The translations under genes and the position numbers were made by a program. A DNA stretch of 64,000 nt from an uncultured Prevotellaceae bacterium (GTDB lineage Bacteria > Bacteroidota > Bacteroidia > Bacteroidales > Bacteroidaceae), in assembly GCA_902778255.1 (NCBI GenBank), contig CACYXD010000010.1, positions 1 to 64,000 on the forward strand, read 5' to 3'. Position 1 is the stretch's first letter, and every line of letters starts with the position of its first letter. The notes below the pieces were generated by a model. The model made no database searches. It saw only the letters and a program-made list of their open reading frames with translations, and was not told the DNA's origin. This document shows positions 1-7,821 of the stretch, in pieces.

Positions 1-1
1 C

Positions 2-739
2 ATCAAAGTGGCCGAAGGCTATAACGTGCTGTCAACCAGCGGTCTGCTAACCTATCGTAAGAGCGACAAAAAACTGTTCTACTTCTACAACAACAAGGGT
101 GTGACCAGCGGTAGCAACAAGACCACCAACGAACCGTTCTTCCGCATCGCCGTCATCAATCCCGAAACCATGAAGGTGGAGAAGGAGATTGTCAATCAGG
201 AGGCTTCCCAGATACAAGGCTCAGCCTACGGCGAACTGCTGCAGGACTTCATCTTCTTCGACAAGGATGACAACCTCTATCTCACGGCTTTCAGCACGAA
301 GAGCAAGAAGAACTACGGCCAGTTGATTCGCATCAAGAAGGGCGAGTTTGACTTCGAGGCTGGCTACAATGCCTTCCCCGACACCAAGGGAAAGATTCTC
401 ACTATCCAGTATCTTGGCGGCAGCAAGGCCTTGGCTTACTCAGGCGACAACGAGGTGGGCACCGGCATTCAGGATGTGGCCTACTACTACTCTATCGTCG
501 ACCTCAACGCCAAGACCGCCACACGCTTGCAGTACAACGGCACCGACCTGCCTTATTGCGCAGGCAGTTTCTCGCAGCGCTCAGTATACAACGCCAACGA
601 GAACAAGGCCTACATTGGCATCAGCAATGACACCGAGAACCGCATCTATGTCTACGACGTGACTACAGGCAAGGTAACCCAAGGTGCAAAACTGACTACC
701 GGTGTCTACTTCGACCAGATTCGTTTCTTCGAGAAGTAA
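2..739 (+). CDS. DUF4374-like secreted beta-propeller protein, C-terminal part
   Basis: The frame is open from the first bases of the window with no upstream start, so only about the last 245 residues are present. The protein shows repeated blade-like segments such as FRIAVINPETMKVEKE, YYYSIVDLNAKTATRL and NRIYVYDVTTGKV, the pattern of a seven-bladed propeller. From memory this resembles the Bacteroidetes DUF4374 family, extracellular lipoproteins usually encoded beside TonB receptors and metal or corrinoid uptake genes. The next gene starts 4 bp after the stop, so it probably belongs to the same transcript as the cobalamin operon. A role in corrinoid or metal capture is inferred only from context. 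The signal peptide would lie outside the window. Confidence 0.6.
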   Translation: MKVAEGYNVLSTSGLLTYRKSDKKLFYFYNNKGVTSGSNKTTNEPFFRIAVINPETMKVEKEIVNQEASQIQGSAYGELLQDFIFFDKDDNLYLTAFSTKSKKNYGQLIRIKKGEFDFEAGYNAFPDTKGKILTIQYLGGSKALAYSGDNEVGTGIQDVAYYYSIVDLNAKTATRLQYNGTDLPYCAGSFSQRSVYNANENKAYIGISNDTENRIYVYDVTTGKVTQGAKLTTGVYFDQIRFFEK

Positions 740-743
740 TGCT

Positions 744-1427
744 ATGAATCCCATTATTTTCCTGTCGCTGGGGCCTGGCGACCCCGACCTGCTGACCGTC
801 AAGGCTGTAAAAACCTTGAAGGCAGCCGATGTCATCATGGTTCCAGCGACAGGAAGCAGATCTCGCGCCGCCGACATTATCCGCGAGTGGTGCGACAAAA
901 GCCGCCTGACGGTCTATGAGTTACCCATGCTCAAAGACCGCCAGGCGGTTTCCGCTGTCTACGACCGCATCTATGCCGACTGCGTCAGCCTCTACCACAA
1001 AGGGAGGCGCGTGGTCGTGGCTGTCGAGGGCGATGTCAGCATCTATGCCTCCATCCACTACGTGATGGACCGCCTGCAGGCAGCAGGCATCCCTACAGAG
1101 CAATCGCCCGGCATCCCGTCGTTTATCGCTGCAGCAGCCGAGGCCGGCCTCTCCCTGGTCAGCCAGCAGCAACAACTCACCATTCTGCCAGGCGATGCTG
1201 ACGCAAAGATGCTTCATCAGCTATTGAGCAGCAACCATGTGGTTGTCGTGATGAAACTATCACAATGTCAGGAGGCAGTCAAAGAATTCCTGCGTCGGAA
1301 CCCACAAACCGTTTGTCATTACTTCGAGAATGTAGACACGCCTGAAGCCTATCATACCACACTACATGAGGAGATTATATCTCGTCATATCCCCTATTTT
1401 TCACTTTGCGTCATCTATCCTGCATGA
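744..1427 (+). CDS. cbiL: Precorrin-2 C20-methyltransferase (CbiL/CobI)
   Basis: This is a SAM-dependent tetrapyrrole methylase that methylates C20 of (cobalt-)precorrin-2, an early corrin-ring step in the cytosol. The 227-residue length fits the family. The N-terminal LGPGDPDLLTVKA is the methylase P-loop-like motif, VVAVEGDVSIYASIHYVMDRL corresponds to the substrate and SAM segment, and PGIPSFIAAAAEAGLSL is the conserved central helix. I chose ATG 744 rather than the GTG at 702, because GPGDP then falls 10 residues from the start as in homologues, and because the upstream codons overlap the preceding gene. It is the first enzyme of the corrinoid operon in this window, and cbiA follows after 33 bp. 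Confidence 0.88.
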   Translation: MNPIIFLSLGPGDPDLLTVKAVKTLKAADVIMVPATGSRSRAADIIREWCDKSRLTVYELPMLKDRQAVSAVYDRIYADCVSLYHKGRRVVVAVEGDVSIYASIHYVMDRLQAAGIPTEQSPGIPSFIAAAAEAGLSLVSQQQQLTILPGDADAKMLHQLLSSNHVVVVMKLSQCQEAVKEFLRRNPQTVCHYFENVDTPEAYHTTLHEEIISRHIPYFSLCVIYPA

Positions 1428-1444
1428 TTTCGCAAAAAACTTTG

Positions 1445-1452
1445 TACCTTTG
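1445..1452 (+). promoter_or_regulatory. Possible internal promoter -7 element before cbiA
   Basis: TACCTTTG matches the Bacteroidetes -7 consensus TAnnTTTG and ends 8 bp before the cbiA start codon. I see no clear TTTG element 19-22 bp upstream, so this is weak. Confidence 0.35.
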
Positions 1453-1460
1453 TCACCTGT

Positions 1461-2717
1461 ATGAAATCCGCATTTCTCATAGCAGCACCTACCAGCGGCA
1501 GTGGTAAGACAACCATTGCACGCGGACTGATGGCTCTTCTTACGCAGAAGGGCCACAAGGTACAACCCTTTAAGTGCGGACCCGACTATATCGACACGAA
1601 ATTTCATGAGGCAGTATGTGGTCGTCCAAGCATTAATCTGGACTCCTTTATGGCCACCCCTGAACATATCCGCAACCTCTTTGAGCATTATGGGAAAGAT
1701 GCTGATGTATGTGTCGTAGAGGGTATGATGGGGCTCTTTGACGGCTACGATCGTGACAAGGGCTCTTCTGCTGAGATAGCCAGCATACTGGGGCTGCCCG
1801 TCATTCTGGTTGTCGATGCCAAGAGTGCCTCCTATTCAATGGCTCCGCTGTTGCAAGGCTTTGTCAACTTCCGAAAGGAGGTGCATATCGCAGGCGTTAT
1901 ATTTAATAAGGTGGGATCAGAAAAGCATTTTATGATGCTGAAACAAGTGTGTGATGACTTAGGTATCAAATGCTTCGGCTATCTCTCCAAGTCATCCGAA
2001 CTTGAACAAAGCTCACGCTATTTGGGGCTTGATTTCTCGGAGAAGGCGGAAAACAAGGAGCTCATCAAACAGATTGAAGCACTAGTCGATTGGGAAAGTA
2101 TCTGTTCGACATCAGTCCGAAAGCAGCGGACTAACAGTCCGAAAGCAGCGGACTGGCAGTCCGAAAGCAGCGGACTAAGAGTTTGCTGCGCTTCGAACTC
2201 TGAGAGTTTCTGTTTTCTCTATCAGGAAAGCATAAACTCTTTTGCCTCCATCTGCTTCTTTGACCCAGAAAAAGACGTGCCTTCATTGGACGATATCGAC
2301 CTGCTCTACCTGCCAGGCGGTTATCCAGAGAAGCATTTAGAGGCCTTGGTCAGGAATGAAGCCTGCAGGAAAGCCATTCGAGACTTTGCCGAACGTGGAG
2401 GAAGAGTCGTTGCGGAATGCGGCGGTATGATGTACCTCTGTGAAAAAATCATCAACGATGAGGGCGAATTTCCCATGTGCGGCGTTCTGCCCTACGCCAT
2501 CACAGCACGCAAGGCAGACCGCAAGTTATCCTTGGGTTATCGCCGTTTCATGCTTGGTGGTAAGGAGTATCGTGGCCACGAATTCCATTACACCCAGTTC
2601 GTAGAAAAAACAGAAAGCGTCACGCAGGTCTATAATGCCAAAGGCGAACCTATGCCAACACCAGTATTCAGATACAAAAACGTATTAGCTTCATACACAC
2701 ATTTGTACAACATTTAA
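1461..2717 (+). CDS. cbiA: Cobyrinate a,c-diamide synthase (CbiA)
   Basis: CbiA is a glutamine-dependent ATP amidotransferase that converts the a and c carboxylates of cobyrinate to amides. The N-terminal dethiobiotin-synthetase-like domain shows AAPTSGSGKTT (ATP loop), PFKCGPDYIDTKFH and VVEGMMGLFDGYD. The C-terminal class-I glutaminase domain (about residues 245-418) has the nucleophile Cys in VVAECGGMMYL and the His in HEFHYTQF. The 418-residue length is near the usual size. The inter-domain linker (about residues 218-239) is encoded by three copies of a 22-bp palindromic repeat and looks unlike family sequence. Catalytic motifs on both sides are intact, so the enzyme is probably active. 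Sits between cbiL and cbiP. Confidence 0.9.
   Translation: MKSAFLIAAPTSGSGKTTIARGLMALLTQKGHKVQPFKCGPDYIDTKFHEAVCGRPSINLDSFMATPEHIRNLFEHYGKDADVCVVEGMMGLFDGYDRDKGSSAEIASILGLPVILVVDAKSASYSMAPLLQGFVNFRKEVHIAGVIFNKVGSEKHFMMLKQVCDDLGIKCFGYLSKSSELEQSSRYLGLDFSEKAENKELIKQIEALVDWESICSTSVRKQRTNSPKAADWQSESSGLRVCCASNSESFCFLYQESINSFASICFFDPEKDVPSLDDIDLLYLPGGYPEKHLEALVRNEACRKAIRDFAERGGRVVAECGGMMYLCEKIINDEGEFPMCGVLPYAITARKADRKLSLGYRRFMLGGKEYRGHEFHYTQFVEKTESVTQVYNAKGEPMPTPVFRYKNVLASYTHLYNI
2113..2176 (+). repeat. Three tandem copies of a 22-bp palindromic repeat inside cbiA
   Basis: Identical 20-bp cores start at 2113, 2135 and 2157. Each has the form AGTCCG-AAAGCAG-CGGACT, a 6-bp inverted repeat. The 22-bp period is not a multiple of three, so the copies are translated in three different frames, as VRKQRT, SPKAAD and SESSG. 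Further AGAGTT/AACTCT inverted repeats follow at about 2177-2242. Confidence 0.9.
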
Positions 2718-2732
2718 ATCGTAAATTGTAAA

Positions 2733-4202
2733 TTGTCAAATTGTAAATCACTCCATCCCATCATGTTTGCTGGTACAGGCAGCGATGTAGGTAAAAGCAT
2801 CGTTGCAGCAGCTTTCTGTCGCATATTCAAGCAGGATGGTTACAAGCCTGCACCTTTTAAGGCACAGAACATGGCGCTTAATTCCTACGCCACGCCCGAA
2901 GGTCTGGAGATTGGACGTGCCCAAGCCGTACAGGCCGAAGCAGCCGGCATTCCCTGTCATACAGATATGAATCCGCTTTTGCTAAAGCCTCAAAGCGACC
3001 ATACCTCGCAGGTCATCCTGAACGGACGGCCCATCGGCAATAAGGATGCGTATGACTATTGGCACCCCATCCCAAAATCGCCCATTAATCCCACTAGCCC
3101 CATTACCCCCATCGACTTCAAACAAGAGGTTCATGCCGCTTTCGACCGTCTGGCCTCACGCTATAACCCCATCGTGATGGAGGGTGCAGGCAGTATCGCC
3201 GAGATAAACCTGAAGGATAGAGATCTTGTAAACATGACAATGGCTCGCCACGCTAAGGCAGATGTTATCTTGGTGGGCGACATAGACCGAGGTGGTGTCT
3301 TCGCCAGTGTCTATGGCAGCATCATGCTTCAGTCGCCAGAGGACCGCCAGCTCATCAAGGGCATTATCATCAATAAATTTAGGGGCGACATGCATCTCTT
3401 CGATGAAGGCCGAAAGATGTTGGAAAATATCTGTGGAGTGCCTGTGCTTGGTGTCATACCTTATTACAAGGATATCTTTATCGAGGAGGAGGATAGCGTC
3501 AGTCTAGAGAAAAAATGCAAGCAACTAGCAGAGGGCAAGGTAAACATCGCCGTCGTTCTGCTACGTCACATCAGCAACTATACCGACTTCGATACGCTAG
3601 AGCGCGACCCACGTGTCAACCTCTTCTATACCAACAACACGTCGGATATCAGTCAGGCCGACATCATCATCCTGCCTGGTACAAAATCTACACTCGACGA
3701 CCTCATGGAACTGCGTCGCAACGGATGCGCACAGGCCATCCAGCGTGCCCATCGTGACGGAAAGATGGTCATCGGCATCTGTGGAGGTTATCAGATGCTG
3801 GGTCAGACCATTGACGACCCTGAAGGCATCGAGGGTGACATCAAGCATCTGCCAGGACTCGGTCTGCTGCCCATCCACACCACCATGGGAGCAGAGAAAA
3901 CCACCAAGCAGGTCACGTTCCTGTTTGATGGGCAAACATGTCAAGGCTACGAGATTCACCAAGGCATCAGCGATACCAACGAGACCATCCTGCAGACCGA
4001 CCATTGTATCGGCACCTATATTCACGGTTTCCTCGACAATGCCCCCGTCATAGAACACATACTGAGCAAGCATGTGGCTCAATGTTCTCCGTTGAGCACC
4101 CAGAGCTATGCCGACTTCAAGGAGGAGCAATACAACAAGCTGGCAGCCCACGTGCGACAGTACGTTGACATAGACCGAATCTATGAAATCATGAGAAAAT
4201 GA
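2733..4202 (+). CDS. cbiP: Cobyric acid synthase (CbiP/CobQ)
   Basis: CbiP amidates four side chains of adenosylcobyrinate a,c-diamide using glutamine and ATP. Visible motifs are GTGSDVGKS (ATP loop), FKAQNMALNS, VMEGAGSIAEINLKDRD and GGVFASVYGS in the synthetase domain. The class-I glutaminase domain has Cys in IGICGGYQMLGQ and His in GTYIHGFLDN. The 489-residue length is normal. The start is uncertain. TTG 2733 keeps the conserved LHPIMF segment, whereas the first ATG (2763) begins inside it. The leader is made of short aaattgt repeats, so the original ATG may have been displaced. Residues 111-127 are a Pro-rich stretch encoded by cccatta-type repeats (3063-3110) that looks inserted. Ends with a 4-bp ATGA overlap into cbiB. 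Confidence 0.88.
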   Translation: MSNCKSLHPIMFAGTGSDVGKSIVAAAFCRIFKQDGYKPAPFKAQNMALNSYATPEGLEIGRAQAVQAEAAGIPCHTDMNPLLLKPQSDHTSQVILNGRPIGNKDAYDYWHPIPKSPINPTSPITPIDFKQEVHAAFDRLASRYNPIVMEGAGSIAEINLKDRDLVNMTMARHAKADVILVGDIDRGGVFASVYGSIMLQSPEDRQLIKGIIINKFRGDMHLFDEGRKMLENICGVPVLGVIPYYKDIFIEEEDSVSLEKKCKQLAEGKVNIAVVLLRHISNYTDFDTLERDPRVNLFYTNNTSDISQADIIILPGTKSTLDDLMELRRNGCAQAIQRAHRDGKMVIGICGGYQMLGQTIDDPEGIEGDIKHLPGLGLLPIHTTMGAEKTTKQVTFLFDGQTCQGYEIHQGISDTNETILQTDHCIGTYIHGFLDNAPVIEHILSKHVAQCSPLSTQSYADFKEEQYNKLAAHVRQYVDIDRIYEIMRK

Positions 4203-5149
4203 GTAGCGTACTGGCTTTGTTTATTGGCTGGGGGCTTGACCTGATATTCGGCGACCCTGCACGACTGCCCCACCCCATCGTGTGGTTCGGTAAAGCCATC
4301 GCTTTCTTTGAGCATCGACTCAACAAAGGCCGTCATCGAAAACTCAAAGGAGCCTTCGTCGCCATTGGGCTCATCATTTTCGTTTATGCATCCACTTGGC
4401 TCCTCTTATGGGGCATTTCTCATCTCTTCATCTACTTTTCTCATTACTCATTTCTCATTTCTCATTTGGCCGAAGGCCTTCTTGTATTCTTCTGCCTGGC
4501 TGGCACCACCCTCATCCGCGAAGTGCGTGAGGTCTTCCTGGCCATTGACCGTTCTTTAGAGGAAGGCAGGAAACAGGTGGCTCGCATCGTGGGACGCGAC
4601 ACATCAGAACTTTCGGCACAGGAGGTAAGGACAGCAGCCTTGGAAACGCTCGCCGAAAACCTGAGCGACGGTGTTATCGCCCCTCTTTTCTGGTTTGCCA
4701 TCCTTGGTGTGCCAGGGATGATGGCCTATAAAATGATCAATACCCTCGACTCGATGATTGGCTATAAGACAGAACGCTATAAGGATTTTGGCTGTTGGGC
4801 AGCCCATATCGATGACATCGCCAACTATATCCCTGCCCGACTGACGGCACTTTTAATGGCAATCGCCTCGCCCCGGAAAGGTCTACTCCGCTTCATCTGG
4901 AGAAACGGCCGATGCCACGCCTCGCCCAACAGCGGATACCCAGAAGCCGCCCTTGCAGGCATTCTGAATTGTCGGTTTGGAGGTCCTCACTATTACTTTG
5001 GGCAACTATTCGATAAGCCTTTCATTGGCGAAAACGAACGCAAACTCACGACAGACGACATGAAGCGTGCCGTTCGCATCAACCGTATCGCCGAGGTGCT
5101 GATGGTTTTTCTCGTAACGATTTGCCTCATTCTCAGAAATATTCTCTAA
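4199..5149 (+). CDS. cbiB: Adenosylcobinamide-phosphate synthase (CbiB/CobD)
   Basis: CbiB is an inner-membrane protein that attaches the aminopropanol linker to adenosylcobyric acid. The N-terminus has the family signature GDPARLPHPIVWFGKAI. The middle shows ETLAENLSDGVIAPLFWFA and MINTLDSMIGYKTERY, and several hydrophobic segments support membrane insertion. Its 316 residues fit the family. Bases 4416-4467, encoding residues 73-90, are a degenerate run of tctcatt heptamers that replaces what should be a membrane or loop segment, apparently a repeat tolerated in frame. Translationally coupled to cbiP (ATGA). A promoter for the next gene lies in its last codons. Confidence 0.88.
   Translation: MSSVLALFIGWGLDLIFGDPARLPHPIVWFGKAIAFFEHRLNKGRHRKLKGAFVAIGLIIFVYASTWLLLWGISHLFIYFSHYSFLISHLAEGLLVFFCLAGTTLIREVREVFLAIDRSLEEGRKQVARIVGRDTSELSAQEVRTAALETLAENLSDGVIAPLFWFAILGVPGMMAYKMINTLDSMIGYKTERYKDFGCWAAHIDDIANYIPARLTALLMAIASPRKGLLRFIWRNGRCHASPNSGYPEAALAGILNCRFGGPHYYFGQLFDKPFIGENERKLTTDDMKRAVRINRIAEVLMVFLVTICLILRNIL
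4416..4467 (+). repeat. Heptamer repeat (tctcatt-type) inside cbiB
   Basis: Imperfect tandem copies of tttctca(t) run through 52 bp and are translated without a stop. The same simple repeat on the other strand occurs in the intergenic region at 44376-44407. Confidence 0.75.
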
Positions 5150-5154
5150 CTTTG
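5121..5154 (+). promoter_or_regulatory. Internal promoter in front of the cbiH-cbiC fusion
   Basis: TTTG at 5121-5124 and TAACTTTG at 5147-5154 with a 22-bp spacer fit the Bacteroidetes promoter. It lies in the tail of cbiB, 8 bp before the next ATG, and would allow separate expression of the downstream half of the operon. Confidence 0.6.
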
Positions 5155-5161
5155 CAGCAGT

Positions 5162-6586
5162 ATGAAGAAGATTATTATTGCAGGCTTAGGACCTGGTAGC
5201 CCAGAAGATATGACACCCGCTGTGATGGAGGCTGTGAAAGAAGCCGACATCGTGGTAGGCTATAAATACTATTTCCAGTTCATCAAACCATTCATCAAGT
5301 CTGATTGCGAATGCATTGACACAGGCATGAAGAAAGAGCGCGAACGAGCTGAGATGGCATTTAAGCTGGCTGAGCAGGGAAATACTGTTGTCGTTATCTC
5401 AAGTGGCGACGCTGGCATCTACGGAATGGCTCCACTCATCTACGAGATGCAGCGAAATCGTGCAGCCAGCGGTTCCCCCGCTGACATCGAAGTAGTGTCT
5501 CTCCCTGGCATCTCCGCTTTCCAAAAGGCAGCCTCATTGCTCGGTGCCCCTATCGGACATGACCTCTGTATCATCTCCCTTTCCGACCTCATGACACCAT
5601 GGGAGGTGATTGAGCGCCGTATCAAGGCTGCTGCCGTGGGCGATTTCGTCACCGCCGTTTATAATCCCAAGTCACATGGCCGCTATTGGCAGCTATACCG
5701 TCTGCAAGAGCTTTTCCTACAAGAAAGAAGTGCCGACACACCCGTAGGCTATGTCCGTCAGGCAGGACGTGAAGAACAGAAAGTGAAGCTTACCACCCTC
5801 AGCCAGTTCGACCCGGAGGATGTGGATATGTTTACCGTTGTGCTGATTGGCAATTCTCAGTCATATATCAACGACGGAAAATTCATCACGCCTCGCGGCT
5901 ATTACTCCGGCAGTGTGCTCAGCGGTTCTGTCGCTGAGAAACCAGGTCAGCAAATCATGATGGAAAGCTTCCGCACGATACGTTCCGAGATGCAGCATCC
6001 TGACGTGCCGACGTGGCGTCTATGGCCGTTGCTGCATGCCATTCACACGACGGTTGACTTCGGCATGGAAGATTGCCTTTGGATGGACGATCATGTTACG
6101 GAGATATTGTACGGGAAAGTGGTTGACGGCAGCCTGAAACATATTGTTACCGATGTTACAATGGCTGCCAGCGGTATCCGTAAGGGTGCTTTGGAGCGAC
6201 TGGGCATCGAGGTGCATTGTTACATCAATGACCCTCGTTCCAAGCAGATGGCCGACGAGAAAGGCATCACGCGCAGTCAGGCCTGCATGCAACTGGCATC
6301 GGAGGAATATCCCGAGGCGCTCTATGTGGTGGGCAATGCGCCAACGGCACTCTTCGAGATTTGCGATTTGGTACATAAAGGCAAGATGCATCCCGTGGGT
6401 ATCATTGCAGCTCCAGTTGGTTTTGTGCATGTGTGCGAAAGTAAACATGCCGTCAAGACGTTGAAGCAGATACCCAAGATAATTATTGAGGGCCGCAAGG
6501 GAGGAAGCAATCTTGCCGCCACACTCTGCAACGCCATCCTGACCTTTGATGATGCCGCCCAGTTAAAACCAGGAAGAGACTTATGA
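5162..6586 (+). CDS. cbiHC: Fused precorrin-3B C17-methyltransferase and precorrin-8X methylmutase (CbiH-CbiC)
   Basis: Two corrin-ring enzymes are joined in one 474-residue chain. Residues 1 to about 240 are a SAM methylase with GLGPGSPEDMTPA, SSGDAGIYGMAPLIYEM, SLPGISAFQKAA and TAVYNPKSHGRYWQL, typical of the C17-methylating, ring-contracting CbiH/CobJ. Residues about 250-474 are a methylmutase that moves the C11 methyl to C12. It shows VDFGMEDCLWM, VTDVTMAASGI, GNAPTALFEICDLV, AAPVGFVHVCESK and GRKGGSNLAATLCNA. Both halves look complete. A 6-bp perfect hairpin (5467-5483, CAGCGG/CCGCTG) lies in frame in the first half. Overlaps the next gene by 4 bp. Confidence 0.9.
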   Translation: MKKIIIAGLGPGSPEDMTPAVMEAVKEADIVVGYKYYFQFIKPFIKSDCECIDTGMKKERERAEMAFKLAEQGNTVVVISSGDAGIYGMAPLIYEMQRNRAASGSPADIEVVSLPGISAFQKAASLLGAPIGHDLCIISLSDLMTPWEVIERRIKAAAVGDFVTAVYNPKSHGRYWQLYRLQELFLQERSADTPVGYVRQAGREEQKVKLTTLSQFDPEDVDMFTVVLIGNSQSYINDGKFITPRGYYSGSVLSGSVAEKPGQQIMMESFRTIRSEMQHPDVPTWRLWPLLHAIHTTVDFGMEDCLWMDDHVTEILYGKVVDGSLKHIVTDVTMAASGIRKGALERLGIEVHCYINDPRSKQMADEKGITRSQACMQLASEEYPEALYVVGNAPTALFEICDLVHKGKMHPVGIIAAPVGFVHVCESKHAVKTLKQIPKIIIEGRKGGSNLAATLCNAILTFDDAAQLKPGRDL

Positions 6587-7821
6587 AGTTTATTGTCATA
6601 GGGATTACAGACAATCCGCATCCTTTCTTCCCGCCTGAGGTAATGAACATTATCAAGAACGGAAAGGTTTTCTCTGGGGGCAAGCGCCATCATGAGATAG
6701 TTGCTTCGTTGCTGCCTGCTGATGCAGAATGGATAGATATCACCGTACCTCTGGAAGCCGTTTTCGATGCCTACCAACGTTCCCCTCGGTTCTCCGAGGG
6801 GTATCCCATCATTGTCTTCGCAAGCGGTGACCCCCTGTTCTTTGGCTTTGCTAATACGATTCAACGTAAGATGCCAGAGGCAGAAATCGTAGCTTATCCT
6901 ACGTTTAACTCCTTACAGATGCTGGCTCATCGTATTGTGATGCCCTATCACGATATGCGCATCGTATCCTTGACGGGACGACCTTGGCATGAATTCGACC
7001 GAGCCCTCATAGAGCGGGCAGAGAAGATTGGCATCCTCACAGACAAGGAGCATACTCCTACCGCCATCGCACAACGTATGCTGGAGTATGGCTACAAGGG
7101 CTACACGATGCATGTTGGCGAGCATTTGGGCAATCCACGACAAGAAACGGTCAGCACACTCACACTCGAGGAGGCAAGCAAACGCGAGTTCTCTATGCCT
7201 AACTGCGTGATTCTCTACGAGGAAATCGCAGAGTACACGAAGCCTTTCGGTATTCCAGACACCTGCTTCGCCCTCCTTGATGGTCGTGAGAAGATGATTA
7301 CTAAGATGCCCATCCGCCTGCTGACCCTTCAGGCTCTCGACCTGCCCCATCGCGACGTGCTATGGGATATCGGTGCATGCACGGGGAGCATCAGCATCGA
7401 AGCGCGTCTGCAGTTCCCCCATCTCCAGATAGAAGCTTTCGAGATTCGCCCTGAGTGCGAAGCTATCATTCAAGAGAACGCCCGCCGCTTCGGAGCCCCC
7501 GGCATTAATGTGCATATCGGAGACTTCCTTTCGGTATGTTGCGACTCAGTCGTAACAAATGCGAACCCCGACGCAGTATTCATAGGCGGTCACGGCGGTC
7601 ACCTCAAGGAGATTCTGGAGAAGGTACTCCCGGTGCTGACAGATGACGGCATCATCGTCTTCAACTGCGTCACCTCTCCGAAAGTTCCTACCAATAGTCG
7701 TGTTCTCTGGGACGAGGCATGCCAAGACCTTGGACTTCAACAAGGGCATCCCCTTCATATTCAACTCAATGACTATAATCCTATAGAGATACTAACAGCA
7801 TCTAAATCTAATAAACTATGA
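6583..7821 (+). CDS. cbiET: Bifunctional precorrin-6B C5,15-methyltransferase/decarboxylase (CbiE-CbiT, CobL)
   Basis: The N-terminal CbiE domain (about residues 1-205) is a tetrapyrrole methylase with VIGITDNPHPFFPPEV, VFSGGKRHHEIVASLLP and FASGDPLFFGFANTI. The C-terminal CbiT domain (about 215-412) is a Rossmann methyltransferase and decarboxylase with LWDIGACTGSISIEARLQFP (the SAM-binding Gly-rich loop) and VFIGGHGGHLKEIL. Length of 412 is usual for the fusion. Two palindromes are translated in frame: CCCCTCGG/CCGAGGGG at 6782-6801 (residues 67-73) and a 21-bp dyad at 7537-7557 (residues 319-325). Both fall between conserved motifs. Starts and ends with ATGA overlaps. Confidence 0.9.
   Translation: MKFIVIGITDNPHPFFPPEVMNIIKNGKVFSGGKRHHEIVASLLPADAEWIDITVPLEAVFDAYQRSPRFSEGYPIIVFASGDPLFFGFANTIQRKMPEAEIVAYPTFNSLQMLAHRIVMPYHDMRIVSLTGRPWHEFDRALIERAEKIGILTDKEHTPTAIAQRMLEYGYKGYTMHVGEHLGNPRQETVSTLTLEEASKREFSMPNCVILYEEIAEYTKPFGIPDTCFALLDGREKMITKMPIRLLTLQALDLPHRDVLWDIGACTGSISIEARLQFPHLQIEAFEIRPECEAIIQENARRFGAPGINVHIGDFLSVCCDSVVTNANPDAVFIGGHGGHLKEILEKVLPVLTDDGIIVFNCVTSPKVPTNSRVLWDEACQDLGLQQGHPLHIQLNDYNPIEILTASKSNKL
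6782..6801 (+). repeat. Perfect 8-bp hairpin in the cbiE coding region
   Basis: CCCCTCGG at 6782-6789 and CCGAGGGG at 6794-6801 are separated by four bases. The hairpin is translated within SPRFSEG, in a stretch just before the conserved FASGDPLFFG motif. Confidence 0.7.
7537..7557 (+). repeat. 21-bp palindrome in the cbiT coding region
   Basis: TGTTGCGACT-C-AGTCGTAACA pairs at 9 of 10 positions. Its core, GCGACTCAGTCG, recurs in cbiG at 9048-9059. Confidence 0.75.

Noticed and set aside
702-743. Upstream GTG start for cbiL at 702
   Set aside because: It overlaps the end of the preceding gene and adds 14 residues before the conserved N-terminal GPGDP motif. ATG 744 fits the family.
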